Assembly: GCA_947458455.1 (NCBI GenBank)
Contig: CANGYJ010000007.1
Coordinates: forward strand, 307,840-371,839
DNA: 64,000 nucleotides
DNA from: Verrucomicrobiaceae bacterium
GTDB taxonomy: Bacteria; Verrucomicrobiota; Verrucomicrobiia; Verrucomicrobiales; Verrucomicrobiaceae
Direction: 5' to 3'
Part shown: positions 16,763 to 25,440 of the stretch, piece by piece
Numbering within the stretch: the stretch's first letter is position 1
How the letters are laid out: the number at the start of each line of letters is the position of its first letter
Program-made: the position numbers and the translations under genes
Notes under the pieces: model-generated
What the model was told of the DNA's origin: nothing
The model's input: the letters and a program-made list of their open reading frames with translations, nothing else
Database searches by the model: none

Positions 16763-18256
16763 ATGACCGATACGCCTCTACCTGATATTTTGAACTGGCC
16801 CTCTTCCGGCGTAAGGCTGACGCGGCTGGATGCGGCGCTGTTTTTCGGCGGTGCGGTGCTGGTTTCGGCGCTGGCTGTGTTTGCGGTGCTGAAAATGAAC
16901 CTAGGCATCGCGATGGATGCGCCGGATGCCAGGCGGAAGTTTCATGGGAAACCGATCCCGCGTCTTGGCGGGGCACCGATCTTTTTGACGCTCCTGCTCG
17001 GCGCGGTGGCGGCGTCTTTTTATGGGGCGGTGGACTGGGATCGCTGGCTGGCGCTGGCGATTTGCAACACGCTGATCTTCAGCGTGGGTTTTGTGGACGA
17101 TCTGAAGCCGCTGGGAGCGAAGGTGAAACTGGTGGGCCAACTGGGCACGGCGATGATCCTGTATGCGATGGGCATTTCGATCGATATGCTGAGCAATCCT
17201 TTCGGCGAGGGCTCGATCATTCTAGGCATCTGGGCGCTGCCGCTGACGCTGATGTGGCTGGTGGCGATCCCGAACATCGTGAACCTGATCGATGGCATGG
17301 ACGGGCTGGCGGGTGGTTTCGGGATGTTTATCTGCCTGACGGTGGCGTTCATCGGTCATTATCAAGGGCAGCCGGATGTGGCGGCGGTGTCGCTGACGAT
17401 GGCGGGAGCACTGGGAGGCTTTTTGGTCTTTAACCTGCCGCCGGCGAAGATTTTCCTCGGCGATGGCGGGGCGTATTTGATCGGCTTTTTCATCGCGTCG
17501 GTGTCGCTGCTATCCTCGAATAAGGGATCGGTGATCGGGGCGCTGCTGGTGATCGTGATCGCCCTCGGGGTGCCGATTCTCGATACGGCCTTTGCGATCA
17601 TCCGGCGGGCCATTCGCGGGGTGCCGGTATTCAGCGCGGATGCGGAGCACATTCATCACCGGCTGATTTTGCTGGGCTACAGCAAGGGGCGGGCGTTGGT
17701 GGCCATGTACACGGTGTGCCTGCTGCTGAGCTTGGCGGGTATTAGCATCCTGCTGACCAAAGGTCTAGCCTTGCCGGTGACTGGGGCTGTGCTGTTTCTG
17801 CTCGCAGTGGTAGCGGCGCGTTATCTGGGGTATGTGCGCAGCTTTTCGCGGCTGCGCGGTCAGATCCGCGAGACGCTGGAGCGGCGGCGGCGGCGGGAGT
17901 ATTTCCGTGCTCGCGGGCGAGTCTTGGAGTTTGAGGTGGAGCGCAGCGGCAGCGTCGAGGAGTTCGGCAGAGTGTTTGAGCATGCTTTGCAACGCATGGA
18001 TGTGACTGTCATGGACGGACCTCGCCGCGAGGGCATGGACCTGGATGTCGGAAAGTCCCACACCGTGAGGCTTTTTTATCCACCAGATGGCATGCCAAAG
18101 ACTGAGTGGCAGCTCAGGCTCGATGAGCTGGTGCAATCCCTTGAAAGCTGCCTAGCTCGCTGGGGTAGCCTGCCTGCCAGCATCCAATCCTCCACGAAGG
18201 CGGCGGATGCCGCCCCAGAAACTGCTCTCAGCTCGCCTGCCACGCCGCTGCTCTGA
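16763..18256 (+). CDS. polyprenyl-phosphate sugar-1-phosphate transferase (MraY/WecA/TagO family)
   Basis: 497 residues from ATG 16763; an upstream in-frame start lacks support. About ten membrane segments surround the family motifs: DAPDARRKFHGKPIPRLGG near the N terminus, GFVDDLKPLG, NLIDGMDGLAGG, FLGDGGAYLIGF and the HIHHRL motif. These are the Asp and His residues used to join UDP-sugar to undecaprenyl phosphate and start an envelope polysaccharide. A cytoplasmic tail of about 130 residues beyond the last membrane segment is longer than usual and has no motif I know. It precedes the O-antigen-ligase gene by 29 bp, so the two act in one pathway. Confidence 0.9.
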   Translation: MTDTPLPDILNWPSSGVRLTRLDAALFFGGAVLVSALAVFAVLKMNLGIAMDAPDARRKFHGKPIPRLGGAPIFLTLLLGAVAASFYGAVDWDRWLALAICNTLIFSVGFVDDLKPLGAKVKLVGQLGTAMILYAMGISIDMLSNPFGEGSIILGIWALPLTLMWLVAIPNIVNLIDGMDGLAGGFGMFICLTVAFIGHYQGQPDVAAVSLTMAGALGGFLVFNLPPAKIFLGDGGAYLIGFFIASVSLLSSNKGSVIGALLVIVIALGVPILDTAFAIIRRAIRGVPVFSADAEHIHHRLILLGYSKGRALVAMYTVCLLLSLAGISILLTKGLALPVTGAVLFLLAVVAARYLGYVRSFSRLRGQIRETLERRRRREYFRARGRVLEFEVERSGSVEEFGRVFEHALQRMDVTVMDGPRREGMDLDVGKSHTVRLFYPPDGMPKTEWQLRLDELVQSLESCLARWGSLPASIQSSTKAADAAPETALSSPATPLL

Positions 18257-18285
18257 AGCCCTCCCCTCACTCGATTACACACCTT

Positions 18286-20856
18286 ATGGAACTCCGGCCT
18301 TCCTTTGACGAAACTCCTGAGCCACGCCACCGCTCGAAGCCTCGCCTCGCGGCGGAGGACGGCTCGGTCGTACGTATGGAGCAGGATGCCCCAGAGGTCA
18401 TAGCAGCCGCTGAGGTGGATGACGAAGAGGGGGATGAGCAGGCGGCGGGGGATGCCTATGAAATGGAAGGGCCGGGCTGGCATGGCTGGATCTTTGCTGG
18501 AATGCCGCTGCTGGTGGTGTTGCTGGGTTCAGGACGGGAGGCGTGGTCCCGTGGACTGGCCGGTTTACTGTTGGGTGCGGTAATGATTTTCTTTCCCGCG
18601 CGGCGTCGGCTGCCACGGGTGGCCTTGGTGGGGCTCCTGGGTGCCGTGGCGGCTCCTCTGCTAGCCTTTTTACCTGCCGGATTCCATGGGAAGATGCCTT
18701 GGCGCGAGGTGCTGGTGAAGGATTGGGGACTGGAACTCGGCTCCTTGGTCACGCCGCAGCCTTGGGTGACGCTGGAGGCATGGATCCTATTTGCGGTGAG
18801 CATGCTGTGGATGGGTTGGAGCATTTCGCGAGGCTTTTCCCAGGCGCAGCGGCGTGTCATGCTGCGTGTGCTGGCTCTGGGAGGCATCCTCCTGTGCTGG
18901 CTGAGTCTGATGGATCATCTCAAACTGATTCCGGTGCCGTGGTGGCCGCGTCGATTGGATTGGGGGAACGGCTTCGGCCCCTTCGCCAACCGCAATCACA
19001 TCAGCAGCCTTGCCGCGATCACCTGCGTACTTTGCGCCGCCTGCGCCTACGATGCAAACCGCCGCAAGGAGCGTGGATGGATTTTGTATGCCGCAGGCTT
19101 CCTCGTGCCTTGCGCGGCAATTTTTGCCAATTCCTCCCGTGCCGGCCTATTGCTGCTCTTCCTCGGCATGACACTGTGGCTGGGCTTTTCCGCCATGCGC
19201 CGTGGGTTCTTCAAAAAAATGGCCGTCACCGCCTCCCTGGTGATGATGATCGCGGCCACTCTCTTCCTCTCTCGCGGTGGCGTGACGGAGCGCTTCAATG
19301 CGGGTCAAGGCACGGAGTTTGTCAACTCAGGGCAGCGGATCGACTTTTATCGTGACTCGCTCCAAATCACCGGCTCGGTGCCGTGGATGGGCTTTGGGCT
19401 GGGGAATTTCGATACCATCTTCGCGATCGCCACCGGTACGCATGATCCGGTGATCAAACAAGACCCACGCAATCATGCACTCCACCCGGAAAGCGATCTC
19501 GTGTGGCTTCTCTTTGAAGGCGGTCTCTCCACCGTGGCTCCAAGCCTGCTGCTTCTCCACTGGCTGGCCTTTTCCACCGGGCCGTGGTTCAACCGCAAAT
19601 CCAAAGGCCGCTCGCACCGGCAGGATCGCCGCACACGCAACACCGCCGCCATTGCCCTCCTCCTTGCCATAGTGCACGGTTTGATGGACGTGCCGAATCA
19701 CGGACTGGGCTATTTTGCCGTTATCGCCCTGCTCGCTGGCATCGCTGTGCGCCCGCGCAGCTTGCCAAAGCCAGCCGGGTTGCCGGAGCATGCTGGCTCG
19801 CTGCTCATTGGCACCGGCACCCTCGTGGCTGGCATCGCCTGGCTCTTCGTGTCCTTTGGGCAGCCGCTGCTGCCGGGCACCAGTGCGGCGCGGATGCTGC
19901 GAGACCGTGCCCTGCAGCTATCTCGCTCTGGCTCCGCCTCGGATGCCATCCCACTGCTCGATCAGGCCATCCGAATGCGCCCGTTGGACTTCCAGCTCTA
20001 CTTTGAGAGGGCGGAAACGCGTCTCCTGCTTTATGGAAATCATGAGGCGGCCTTGCAGGATTTCACCCGTGCCCGCTACCTCGAGCCACACTACGCCTAC
20101 ATGTGTTATCAGGAGGGCGTTGATTGGCTCTCGCACCGTCCTGAGTATGCGGTGCTTGGCTGGCGGGAGTTCTTGAAACGCGCTCCCCAGGCTGCGCCCG
20201 GCCAGCATGGCTATTACCGAGCCATAGTGAATCACGCCCAGCCCTTTGCCGATCTCCGCCCGCAGGTCTGGAAGCTCGCCGACAAGCTCGAACTCAAAAT
20301 CGAATACCTAACCAGCGTCACCACCCGCGAGGACTTTGACCTCTGCCTCAAGGACATCCTCGCCCGCCAGCCCGATCTCGCCTCCCTCGATGCCGTTCAG
20401 CGCATGAACCTCTTCGAAATGTGGCTCCGCCTTGGCGATCCTGAGGCGCTCATGGCCGCCATCGAGTCCAATAAAACCTGGGAGCGTGACGGTGGCTGGA
20501 AGCTCCTCGCCGAGCACTATGCCAAGAAATCCGATTTCCTCCGTGCCTGCGAGATCGGCAATATCTATCTCCCCTCTCTCATCCGCACCACACCCGGCAC
20601 CAGCACGGATGTGCACGCCCTGGAGCGAGCCTTCCTCTTCAACCCGCTCGATTCCCGCCTCGGTATCGACCTCTTCCAGGCCTACAAAACTCGGGGCGAA
20701 TTCGACGCCGCCCTCCGCACCCTCGAAAAAGTCAAAAACACCACCCATCCTCCCGCCTACCTCCACCAGGAAATGGCCGCCATCTTCATGGCCAAGGAGG
20801 ATTTCCGCCGAGCCTGGGAGCACTTCCGCGAAGCAGCCGCGCAGAAAGTAAACTGA
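18286..20856 (+). CDS. O-antigen ligase/polymerase-like membrane protein with TPR tail
   Basis: 856 residues. After an acidic, polar N terminus of about 60 residues, roughly ten to twelve membrane segments span residues 65-545. They include the Wzy_C-type segment with NGFGPFANRNHIS and the large loop HNPESDLVWLLFEGG-like region (HALHPESDLVWLLFEGG). Residues about 560-850 are helical repeats of the TPR type (AIPLLDQAIRMRPLDFQLYFERAET). It likely ligates or polymerises the lipid-linked glycan begun by the preceding transferase at the periplasmic face of the inner membrane. A terminator hairpin follows the stop. Confidence 0.85.
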   Translation: MELRPSFDETPEPRHRSKPRLAAEDGSVVRMEQDAPEVIAAAEVDDEEGDEQAAGDAYEMEGPGWHGWIFAGMPLLVVLLGSGREAWSRGLAGLLLGAVMIFFPARRRLPRVALVGLLGAVAAPLLAFLPAGFHGKMPWREVLVKDWGLELGSLVTPQPWVTLEAWILFAVSMLWMGWSISRGFSQAQRRVMLRVLALGGILLCWLSLMDHLKLIPVPWWPRRLDWGNGFGPFANRNHISSLAAITCVLCAACAYDANRRKERGWILYAAGFLVPCAAIFANSSRAGLLLLFLGMTLWLGFSAMRRGFFKKMAVTASLVMMIAATLFLSRGGVTERFNAGQGTEFVNSGQRIDFYRDSLQITGSVPWMGFGLGNFDTIFAIATGTHDPVIKQDPRNHALHPESDLVWLLFEGGLSTVAPSLLLLHWLAFSTGPWFNRKSKGRSHRQDRRTRNTAAIALLLAIVHGLMDVPNHGLGYFAVIALLAGIAVRPRSLPKPAGLPEHAGSLLIGTGTLVAGIAWLFVSFGQPLLPGTSAARMLRDRALQLSRSGSASDAIPLLDQAIRMRPLDFQLYFERAETRLLLYGNHEAALQDFTRARYLEPHYAYMCYQEGVDWLSHRPEYAVLGWREFLKRAPQAAPGQHGYYRAIVNHAQPFADLRPQVWKLADKLELKIEYLTSVTTREDFDLCLKDILARQPDLASLDAVQRMNLFEMWLRLGDPEALMAAIESNKTWERDGGWKLLAEHYAKKSDFLRACEIGNIYLPSLIRTTPGTSTDVHALERAFLFNPLDSRLGIDLFQAYKTRGEFDAALRTLEKVKNTTHPPAYLHQEMAAIFMAKEDFRRAWEHFREAAAQKVN

Positions 20857-20875
20857 GACCCACCTCAGGTTTTTT
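20853..20875 (+). terminator. Rho-independent terminator
   Basis: Stem CTGAG/CTCAG (20853-20857, 20864-20868) with a 6-base loop, followed by G and six T. It overlaps the stop codon of the O-antigen-ligase-like gene and ends the envelope operon. Confidence 0.7.
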
Positions 20876-21148
20876 CGAGAGACGAATACCCGCCAGCCTC
20901 CAGCAGGCTGCTCAGGCACCTCCACGCTTTCATCCCACGGTCTTTCGCCTCGTCAATCAGGTCAATCCTGTCACTCAGGTCATGTCCTCTCCGTGCCCAC
21001 TACCCGTCCTTCCTCGCTCCAATTACTCTCAAATTCCCCACCCACCCCAATCATTCGCAAATTCGAGAAAATCTCGTTTGACGCCCGCTTTTGAGTCATT
21101 TAACCTTTTTTGATAATCAATCCTGAATCTCAAATCACCCACTCAATT
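20876..21148 (+). promoter_or_regulatory. long leader and promoter region of response regulator gene
   Basis: There is no gene in these 273 bases. Near the gene, TTGACG (21078-21083) lies 17 bp before TAACCT, and TTGAGT (21091-21096) lies 17 bp before TAATCA (21114-21119); either could be a sigma-70 promoter. A short hairpin CGAGAAAATCTCG sits just upstream at 21064-21076. No sigma-54 -24/-12 element was seen, and no Shine-Dalgarno sequence precedes ATG 21149. Confidence 0.45.
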
Positions 21149-22525
21149 ATGGCTAAGCTAGTAATCATAGACGACGAAGCCGCGATACTCGAGCTCATGA
21201 CCAAGCTCTGCAAGGCAGCCGGTCATCAGGTTTTCGGCTGCACCACCGGCCTCGATGGTATCGCCGCCATCCGCGCTAACCAGCCCGAGCTCGTCATCGT
21301 GGACCTCCGCATCGGCGATGTGAACGGCCTCGACCTCGTCAGCATGTGCCGGGACCAGTTCCCCAACACCGCCGTCATCATGGTCACCGGCCATGGCAGT
21401 GTCGAAACCGCCGTCGAGGCCATGCGCCTCGGTGCCTTCGATTACCTCACCAAGCCCTTCGACCTCGGCGATCTCATCAAAACCGTCAACCAAGCCCTCC
21501 AGCGCAACGGCGTGGCCCCCGGAGCCTCCGCTCCGAGCCTCCCTTCCGCCTCCTCGCCCAGCCTGCTGCGCCATGTTTCCAGCTCCTCAAAACTGATTGG
21601 CCACAGCGAGGCCATCCAGCGCATTTTCGACATCGTGCGTCGCGTCGCCAACAACGACAGCCCCGTTTTGCTCGAAGGCGAGTTCGGCACCGGCAAGCAC
21701 ATGGTCGCCCGCGCTCTCCACGAGGCCAGCCGCCGCAGCAAATCCCACTTCAAGGAGCTGCAATGCGCCGCCATGCCCGAAGACGCCCTCGAAACCGAGC
21801 TTTTCGGCCCCAATTCCATCTTCCAGCGTGTCGCCGGCGGCACCGTCCACCTCGCCGAGGTCAATCAACTCCCCGCCCGCATCCAGGCCCAGCTCAATAG
21901 CTTCATCGACGACTCCCAGTCCCGCAAAGGCTGGTCCGGCAGCAGTGCCTCCGCCGCCGATTTCCGCCTCGTCGTCTCCTCCACCGCCTCCCTCGACGAC
22001 TCCGTCAAATCCGGCAAATTCCGCGAGGACCTCTATTATAAGCTCTCCGTCGTCCCGCTCAAGATTCCCCCGCTCCGCGAGCGCCGTGAGGACATCAAGC
22101 CCCTCGTCGAGCACATCCTCAAAGACCTCGCCGAGCGCACCGAGACCCGCCCCAAGACCATCGATCAAAACGCCATCGACTTCCTCGAGAAGCACAACTG
22201 GCCCGGCAACGTCTCCGAGCTCCGCAATGCCATCGAACGCGCCTGCGCCTTCTCCGAGGGCGACCGCGTCCGCCCCGCCGACCTCCCAGCGAAGGTCACC
22301 CAGCAGATTGAGGTCCCCACGCCCTCCGCCAGCGAAGGCATGACCAAGCTGCCCATTGGCACCAAGCTCGACGACTTCATCAAGGCGCAGGAACGCGTCT
22401 TCATTCAGGAGACCCTCAAGTACAACAACGGTTCTCGCGAAAAGACCGCCAGCATGCTCGGCGTCTCCATCGCCACCCTGTACCGCAAAATGGGCCTCAA
22501 CGTCGAGCGCAAGACCACGATGTGA
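21149..22525 (+). CDS. NtrC-type response regulator lacking the GAFTGA segment
   Basis: 458 residues from ATG 21149. Residues 1-120 are a receiver domain with acidic D8/D9, phospho-acceptor D52, T80 and K102, all intact. Residues about 148-380 are an NtrC-type AAA+ domain with Walker A G-E-F-G-T-G-K (177-183), LRERREDIKPL and the NWPGNVSELRNAIERA signature. The segment between ELFG (217-220) and GGT is about 25 residues shorter than normal and lacks GAFTGA, the loop that contacts sigma-54. Walker B reads VHLAEV instead of the usual LDE. A Fis-type HTH closes the protein (NNGSREKTASMLGVSIATLYR). It is therefore probably a DNA-binding regulator that no longer remodels sigma-54. Confidence 0.9.
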   Translation: MAKLVIIDDEAAILELMTKLCKAAGHQVFGCTTGLDGIAAIRANQPELVIVDLRIGDVNGLDLVSMCRDQFPNTAVIMVTGHGSVETAVEAMRLGAFDYLTKPFDLGDLIKTVNQALQRNGVAPGASAPSLPSASSPSLLRHVSSSSKLIGHSEAIQRIFDIVRRVANNDSPVLLEGEFGTGKHMVARALHEASRRSKSHFKELQCAAMPEDALETELFGPNSIFQRVAGGTVHLAEVNQLPARIQAQLNSFIDDSQSRKGWSGSSASAADFRLVVSSTASLDDSVKSGKFREDLYYKLSVVPLKIPPLRERREDIKPLVEHILKDLAERTETRPKTIDQNAIDFLEKHNWPGNVSELRNAIERACAFSEGDRVRPADLPAKVTQQIEVPTPSASEGMTKLPIGTKLDDFIKAQERVFIQETLKYNNGSREKTASMLGVSIATLYRKMGLNVERKTTM

Positions 22526-22539
22526 AGCCGCGAGGCGGT

Positions 22540-22593
22540 GTTTCAGGTTCCATGGTTCAAGTTTCGCATCTCGTGAAACTTGGAACCTGAAAC
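22540..22593. repeat. long intergenic palindrome
   Basis: Arms GTTTCAGGTTCC (22540-22551) and GGAACCTGAAAC (22582-22593) pair perfectly. An inner stem AAGTTTC/GAAACTT (22559-22565, 22575-22581) continues it after a 7-base bulge. It follows the response regulator stop by 14 bases and could terminate or process that transcript. Confidence 0.65.
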
Positions 22594-22651
22594 TTGCATC
22601 TTCCCCCGCCCGTTCCAACTCGTGCCGCTGTCCCCAACCCCACGAACACGA

Positions 22652-22978
22652 GTGCCTGATTCCCCCACGATTCTCTACTGCCGCTGCGCCTACGCCCAGG
22701 TCGTCCCCACAGGCGTCAAAAACGAAGTCCTCGGCAAGCTCTGCGAATCCAGCGCCAGCTTTGAGACCGTTTCCGATCTCTGCGAAATGGCCGCCCATCG
22801 CGATCCACGCCTTCAGGCCATCGCAAGCTGCCAAAACCTCCGCATCGCCGCCTGCTATCCCCGCGCCGTCCACGGCCTCTTCCAGCAGGCCGGCTCCCCT
22901 CTGCCCGAAAATGCCGAGATCCTCAACATGCGCACCCAGACCGCCGCCGAGATCACCGACGCTCTCCTCAAATCATAA
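22652..22978 (+). CDS. small cysteine-rich protein, unknown, ferredoxin neighbour
   Basis: 108 residues if read from GTG 22652, the last start before the conserved-looking segment ILYCRCAYAQVVP; an in-frame TTG lies at 22580. Cysteines include a C-x-C pair near residue 10 and three or four more (KLCESS, DLCEMAA, ASCQNL, AACYP). No membrane segment is present. I do not recognise a named family, although a Cys-rich protein of this size beside the ferredoxin suggests a redox or metal-handling partner. The next gene starts 21 bases after its stop. Confidence 0.65.
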   Translation: MPDSPTILYCRCAYAQVVPTGVKNEVLGKLCESSASFETVSDLCEMAAHRDPRLQAIASCQNLRIAACYPRAVHGLFQQAGSPLPENAEILNMRTQTAAEITDALLKS

Positions 22979-22999
22979 ATCACAAATCGTAACTCATAA
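22979..22999 (+). repeat. short AT-rich direct repeats in operon spacer
   Basis: The spacer and the flanking bases consist of near-repeats of CATAAATCA/CTCATAAATGA, giving an AT-rich junction in a GC-rich operon. Function is unknown. Confidence 0.4.
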
Positions 23000-23845
23000 A
23001 TGATCACGCACACCCACCGCCCACTCCGCGTCATCCTTTACGAAGGCACCGGCAGCATCGCTCTCCCCACTGAATCCCGCGCCAAGGTCATGATGGCCTT
23101 GCTCGACAAAGGCTACGCCGTCACCCGCAGTGGCCAGGGCGCCAGCGCCGTGCCGCACGATGATCGCAGCCTGCTCGTCCTCGGTGCTTTTGAAGGCAAA
23201 GCCCCCACCCTCGAAGACGCCACCGGCCAGATCACCATCGACACGCGTGACATCACCGGCCTCGCTCCCGACGCCATCGTCTCCCTCGTCGAAAAGACCC
23301 GTGGCGACAAACCCATGAACGAACCTGGCAAATGGAAGCCCTGGTTCCCCGTCATCGACTACACGCGCTGCACAAACTGCATGCAATGCCTCAGCTTCTG
23401 CCTCTTCGACGTTTACGGCGTGAGCGAGGACAACAAAATCCAGGTCCAAAACAACGACAACTGCAAGACCAACTGCCCCGCCTGCTCCCGCGTCTGCCCT
23501 GAGGTCGCCATCATGTTCCCCAAGTATCAGGGCAGCCCCATCAACGGCGATCAAGTGAACGAAAACGAGGCCAAACGCGAAAAGATCAAAGTCGATATCT
23601 CCTCGCTGCTCGGTGGTGATATCTACTCCACGCTCAAGGACCGCAGCAGCGCCTTCAAATCCCGCTTCAGCAAAGAACGCAGCTCCGACAAAGCCCTCGA
23701 CGAGCGCAAAAAGTGCCTCACCAAACTCGTCGGCGATGGCTTCATCCCCGCCGATGTCCTCGCCAGCCTTCCCAGCACCGAAGAGATCCTCAAAAAGGCC
23801 GAAGTCGCCAAAGCGAAAGCCGCTGCGGCTCTCGCCGCGCAGTAG
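23000..23845 (+). CDS. two-cluster [4Fe-4S] ferredoxin-like protein
   Basis: 281 residues. Residues about 1-105 are an unassigned N-terminal domain without cysteines. Residues about 115-180 hold two [4Fe-4S] motifs: C-T-N-C-M-Q-C-L-S-F-C and, after an insert, C-K-T-N-C-P-A-C-S-R-V-C-P, which is unusual because the second block has an extra cysteine. The C-terminal 100 residues are basic and then alanine/lysine-rich, with no membrane segment. It probably shuttles electrons in the cytoplasm for an unidentified reductase. It lies between the small Cys-rich gene and a molybdate-type transporter; a Mo- or W-dependent enzyme may be its partner, but none is coded here. Confidence 0.8.
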   Translation: MITHTHRPLRVILYEGTGSIALPTESRAKVMMALLDKGYAVTRSGQGASAVPHDDRSLLVLGAFEGKAPTLEDATGQITIDTRDITGLAPDAIVSLVEKTRGDKPMNEPGKWKPWFPVIDYTRCTNCMQCLSFCLFDVYGVSEDNKIQVQNNDNCKTNCPACSRVCPEVAIMFPKYQGSPINGDQVNENEAKREKIKVDISSLLGGDIYSTLKDRSSAFKSRFSKERSSDKALDERKKCLTKLVGDGFIPADVLASLPSTEEILKKAEVAKAKAAAALAAQ

Positions 23846-23871
23846 AAATCGCGCCGATCCCGTCACTGAAC

Positions 23872-23962
23872 CTTCAACAATCAACATTCGGCAATCGATA
23901 TTCCCCGTCTTGCGCCGTCCTCGAACCGCAGATTGCTGAACTCGGATTGCTGATTGTTGAAG
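23872..23962. repeat. intergenic inverted repeat upstream of modB
   Basis: Twelve-base arms CTTCAACAATCA (23872-23883) and TGATTGTTGAAG (23951-23962) pair perfectly across 67 bases. A second stem GCAATC/GATTGC lies just inside (23891-23896, 23945-23950). The right arm overlaps the start region of the permease gene, so the structure could affect its translation. Confidence 0.6.
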
Positions 23963-24763
23963 TTACATACACCGCCCTCACGCCCCTTGAACCGCTCCCA
24001 ACAATGCTGGCTGGCGCTCGCGGTGATCACCGCGTCCTACGTCATCTTCTGGCTGCTGCTGTTGGGAGCCAGCGCCGCCTACGCCACGCCGGATTCGTGG
24101 CTCCGCGTGCTCGCCTCGCCGGAAATCCGGCACGCCACCTGGCTCAGCCTCATCTCCTGCACCGCCGCCGCAGGCTTTGCGCTGCTGCTCGCCATCCCCG
24201 TCGGCTACTTCATGTCTCGCAAGAGCTTCCCGGGCAAAGCCTGGCTCGATGCCGCGCTCGACATCCCCATCATCCTTCCACCGCTCGTCGTCGGTCTCTG
24301 CCTGCTCATCTTTTTCCAAACCTTTGCAGGCAAGCTCATCGAAAAAGTCATCCCCTTCACCTACACCGTCGCCGGCGTCGTGCTGGCGCAGTTCGTCGTC
24401 GCCGCCTCTTTCGCCATCCGCACCATGCGTGGCACATTTGACCACCTTTCCGCCCGACCGGAGGAAGTCGCCCTCACCCTCGGCTGCACGCGTTTTCAGG
24501 CTCTGTGGCATGTCGCCTTGCCCGCCGCACGTCGTGGCATGGTCGCCGCGTTTTGCATCGCCTGGGCACGCAGCTTGGGCGAGTTCGGCCCCATCCTCGT
24601 TTTTGCTGGTGCCACACGAATGAAGACCGAGGTGCTGCCCACCACCGTCTGGCTCGAATTGAGCGTCGGTAATCTCGAAGCCGCCGTCTCCGTGAGCCTG
24701 CTCATGGTCCTCATGGCCATCCTCGTCCTCGTCATCGTCCGCCGCACCGGGGAAAAAGTATGA
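23954..24763 (+). CDS. modB: molybdate-type ABC transporter permease
   Basis: Up to 269 residues from TTG 23954; another TTG at 23987 is equally possible, as there is no in-frame ATG at the start. Six or so hydrophobic segments span the protein. The EAA loop reads EVALTLGCTRFQALWHVALPAARRG, followed by AWARSLGEFGPILVFAG, the ModB/CysT signature. It forms the membrane channel for molybdate, or possibly tungstate or sulfate. Its stop overlaps the start of the ATPase gene (ATGA), so the two are translationally coupled. No binding-protein gene is present in the window. Confidence 0.85.
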   Translation: MLKLHTPPSRPLNRSQQCWLALAVITASYVIFWLLLLGASAAYATPDSWLRVLASPEIRHATWLSLISCTAAAGFALLLAIPVGYFMSRKSFPGKAWLDAALDIPIILPPLVVGLCLLIFFQTFAGKLIEKVIPFTYTVAGVVLAQFVVAASFAIRTMRGTFDHLSARPEEVALTLGCTRFQALWHVALPAARRGMVAAFCIAWARSLGEFGPILVFAGATRMKTEVLPTTVWLELSVGNLEAAVSVSLLMVLMAILVLVIVRRTGEKV

Positions 24764-25392
24764 TCCAGCTCGAAAACATCACCTGGAGCACCGGCGCACG
24801 CGTCATCCTCGACGACGTGACGCTCACCGTCCCTTCGGACACCTACGCCGTGCTCATGGGCAGCACTGGCTGCGGTAAAACGACCCTCCTCGAAGTCCTC
24901 TGCGGCCTCCGCCAGCCCCAAAAAGGCCGCGTCCTCATCGAAGGGCGCGATGTCACCGCCCTCGAACCTCGCGAACGCGGCATCGGCTACGTCCCGCAGG
25001 ATCTCGCCCTCTTTCCCGCCTTGAAAGTCTTCGATCAAATCGCCTTCGCTTTGAATCTCCGCCGCTTGCCCGCCGACGCTCGCGTCCGCGAACTCGCCGA
25101 CGAACTCGCCATCGCCCACCTGCTCGAGCGCCAGCCCGAGGCCCTCTCCGGCGGTGAAAAACAACGCGTCGCCATTGCCCGTGCTCTCGCCGCCAGTCCG
25201 AAGCTCCTCCTGCTCGACGAACCTCTCTCCGCTCTCGACGAAGCCATGCGCGGCGAAGCCGCCACCATGCTCAAACGCATCCAGCAGCAGCACCACCTCA
25301 CCGTCCTCCACGTCACCCACTCCCACGCCGAAGCCACCCAGCTCGCTGATCTGCGATTGAGCTTCGCGAATGGCCGTGTCACACCGCTGTAG
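24760..25392 (+). CDS. modC: molybdate-type ABC transporter ATP-binding protein
   Basis: 210 residues, starting at ATG 24760 within the ATGA overlap with the permease gene. Walker A is G-S-T-G-C-G-K-T-T, followed by the Q-loop in YVPQDLALFPAL, the signature LSGGEKQRVAIARAL, Walker B LLLLDEPLSALDE and the H-loop HVTHSHAEA. It is shorter than typical ModC because it ends after the nucleotide-binding domain and lacks the C-terminal molybdate-binding (Mop) domain. It energises uptake through the adjacent permease. Confidence 0.85.
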   Translation: MIQLENITWSTGARVILDDVTLTVPSDTYAVLMGSTGCGKTTLLEVLCGLRQPQKGRVLIEGRDVTALEPRERGIGYVPQDLALFPALKVFDQIAFALNLRRLPADARVRELADELAIAHLLERQPEALSGGEKQRVAIARALAASPKLLLLDEPLSALDEAMRGEAATMLKRIQQQHHLTVLHVTHSHAEATQLADLRLSFANGRVTPL

Positions 25393-25411
25393 GCTCGTTT
25401 GCCAAAACGAG
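25389..25411 (+). repeat. GTAG-head hairpin at modC stop
   Basis: GTAG (25389-25392) contains the modC stop codon. It is followed by stem CTCGTTT/AAACGAG (25394-25400, 25405-25411) with loop GCCA. The design matches the elements at 555 and 12475, but the stem sequence differs and there is no T-run. Confidence 0.6.
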
Positions 25412-25440
25412 GTCAAAGCCCGGCATTCTGGCGAATGCGC

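Noticed and set aside
21587..22873. 428-codon minus-strand frame
   Set aside because: Antisense to the response regulator and the small Cys-rich gene; Gly/Ala/Glu-rich composition typical of a shadow.
22979..22999. CRISPR-like short repeats
   Set aside because: Only a few overlapping near-repeats of nine to eleven bases with no spacers; no array anywhere in the window.
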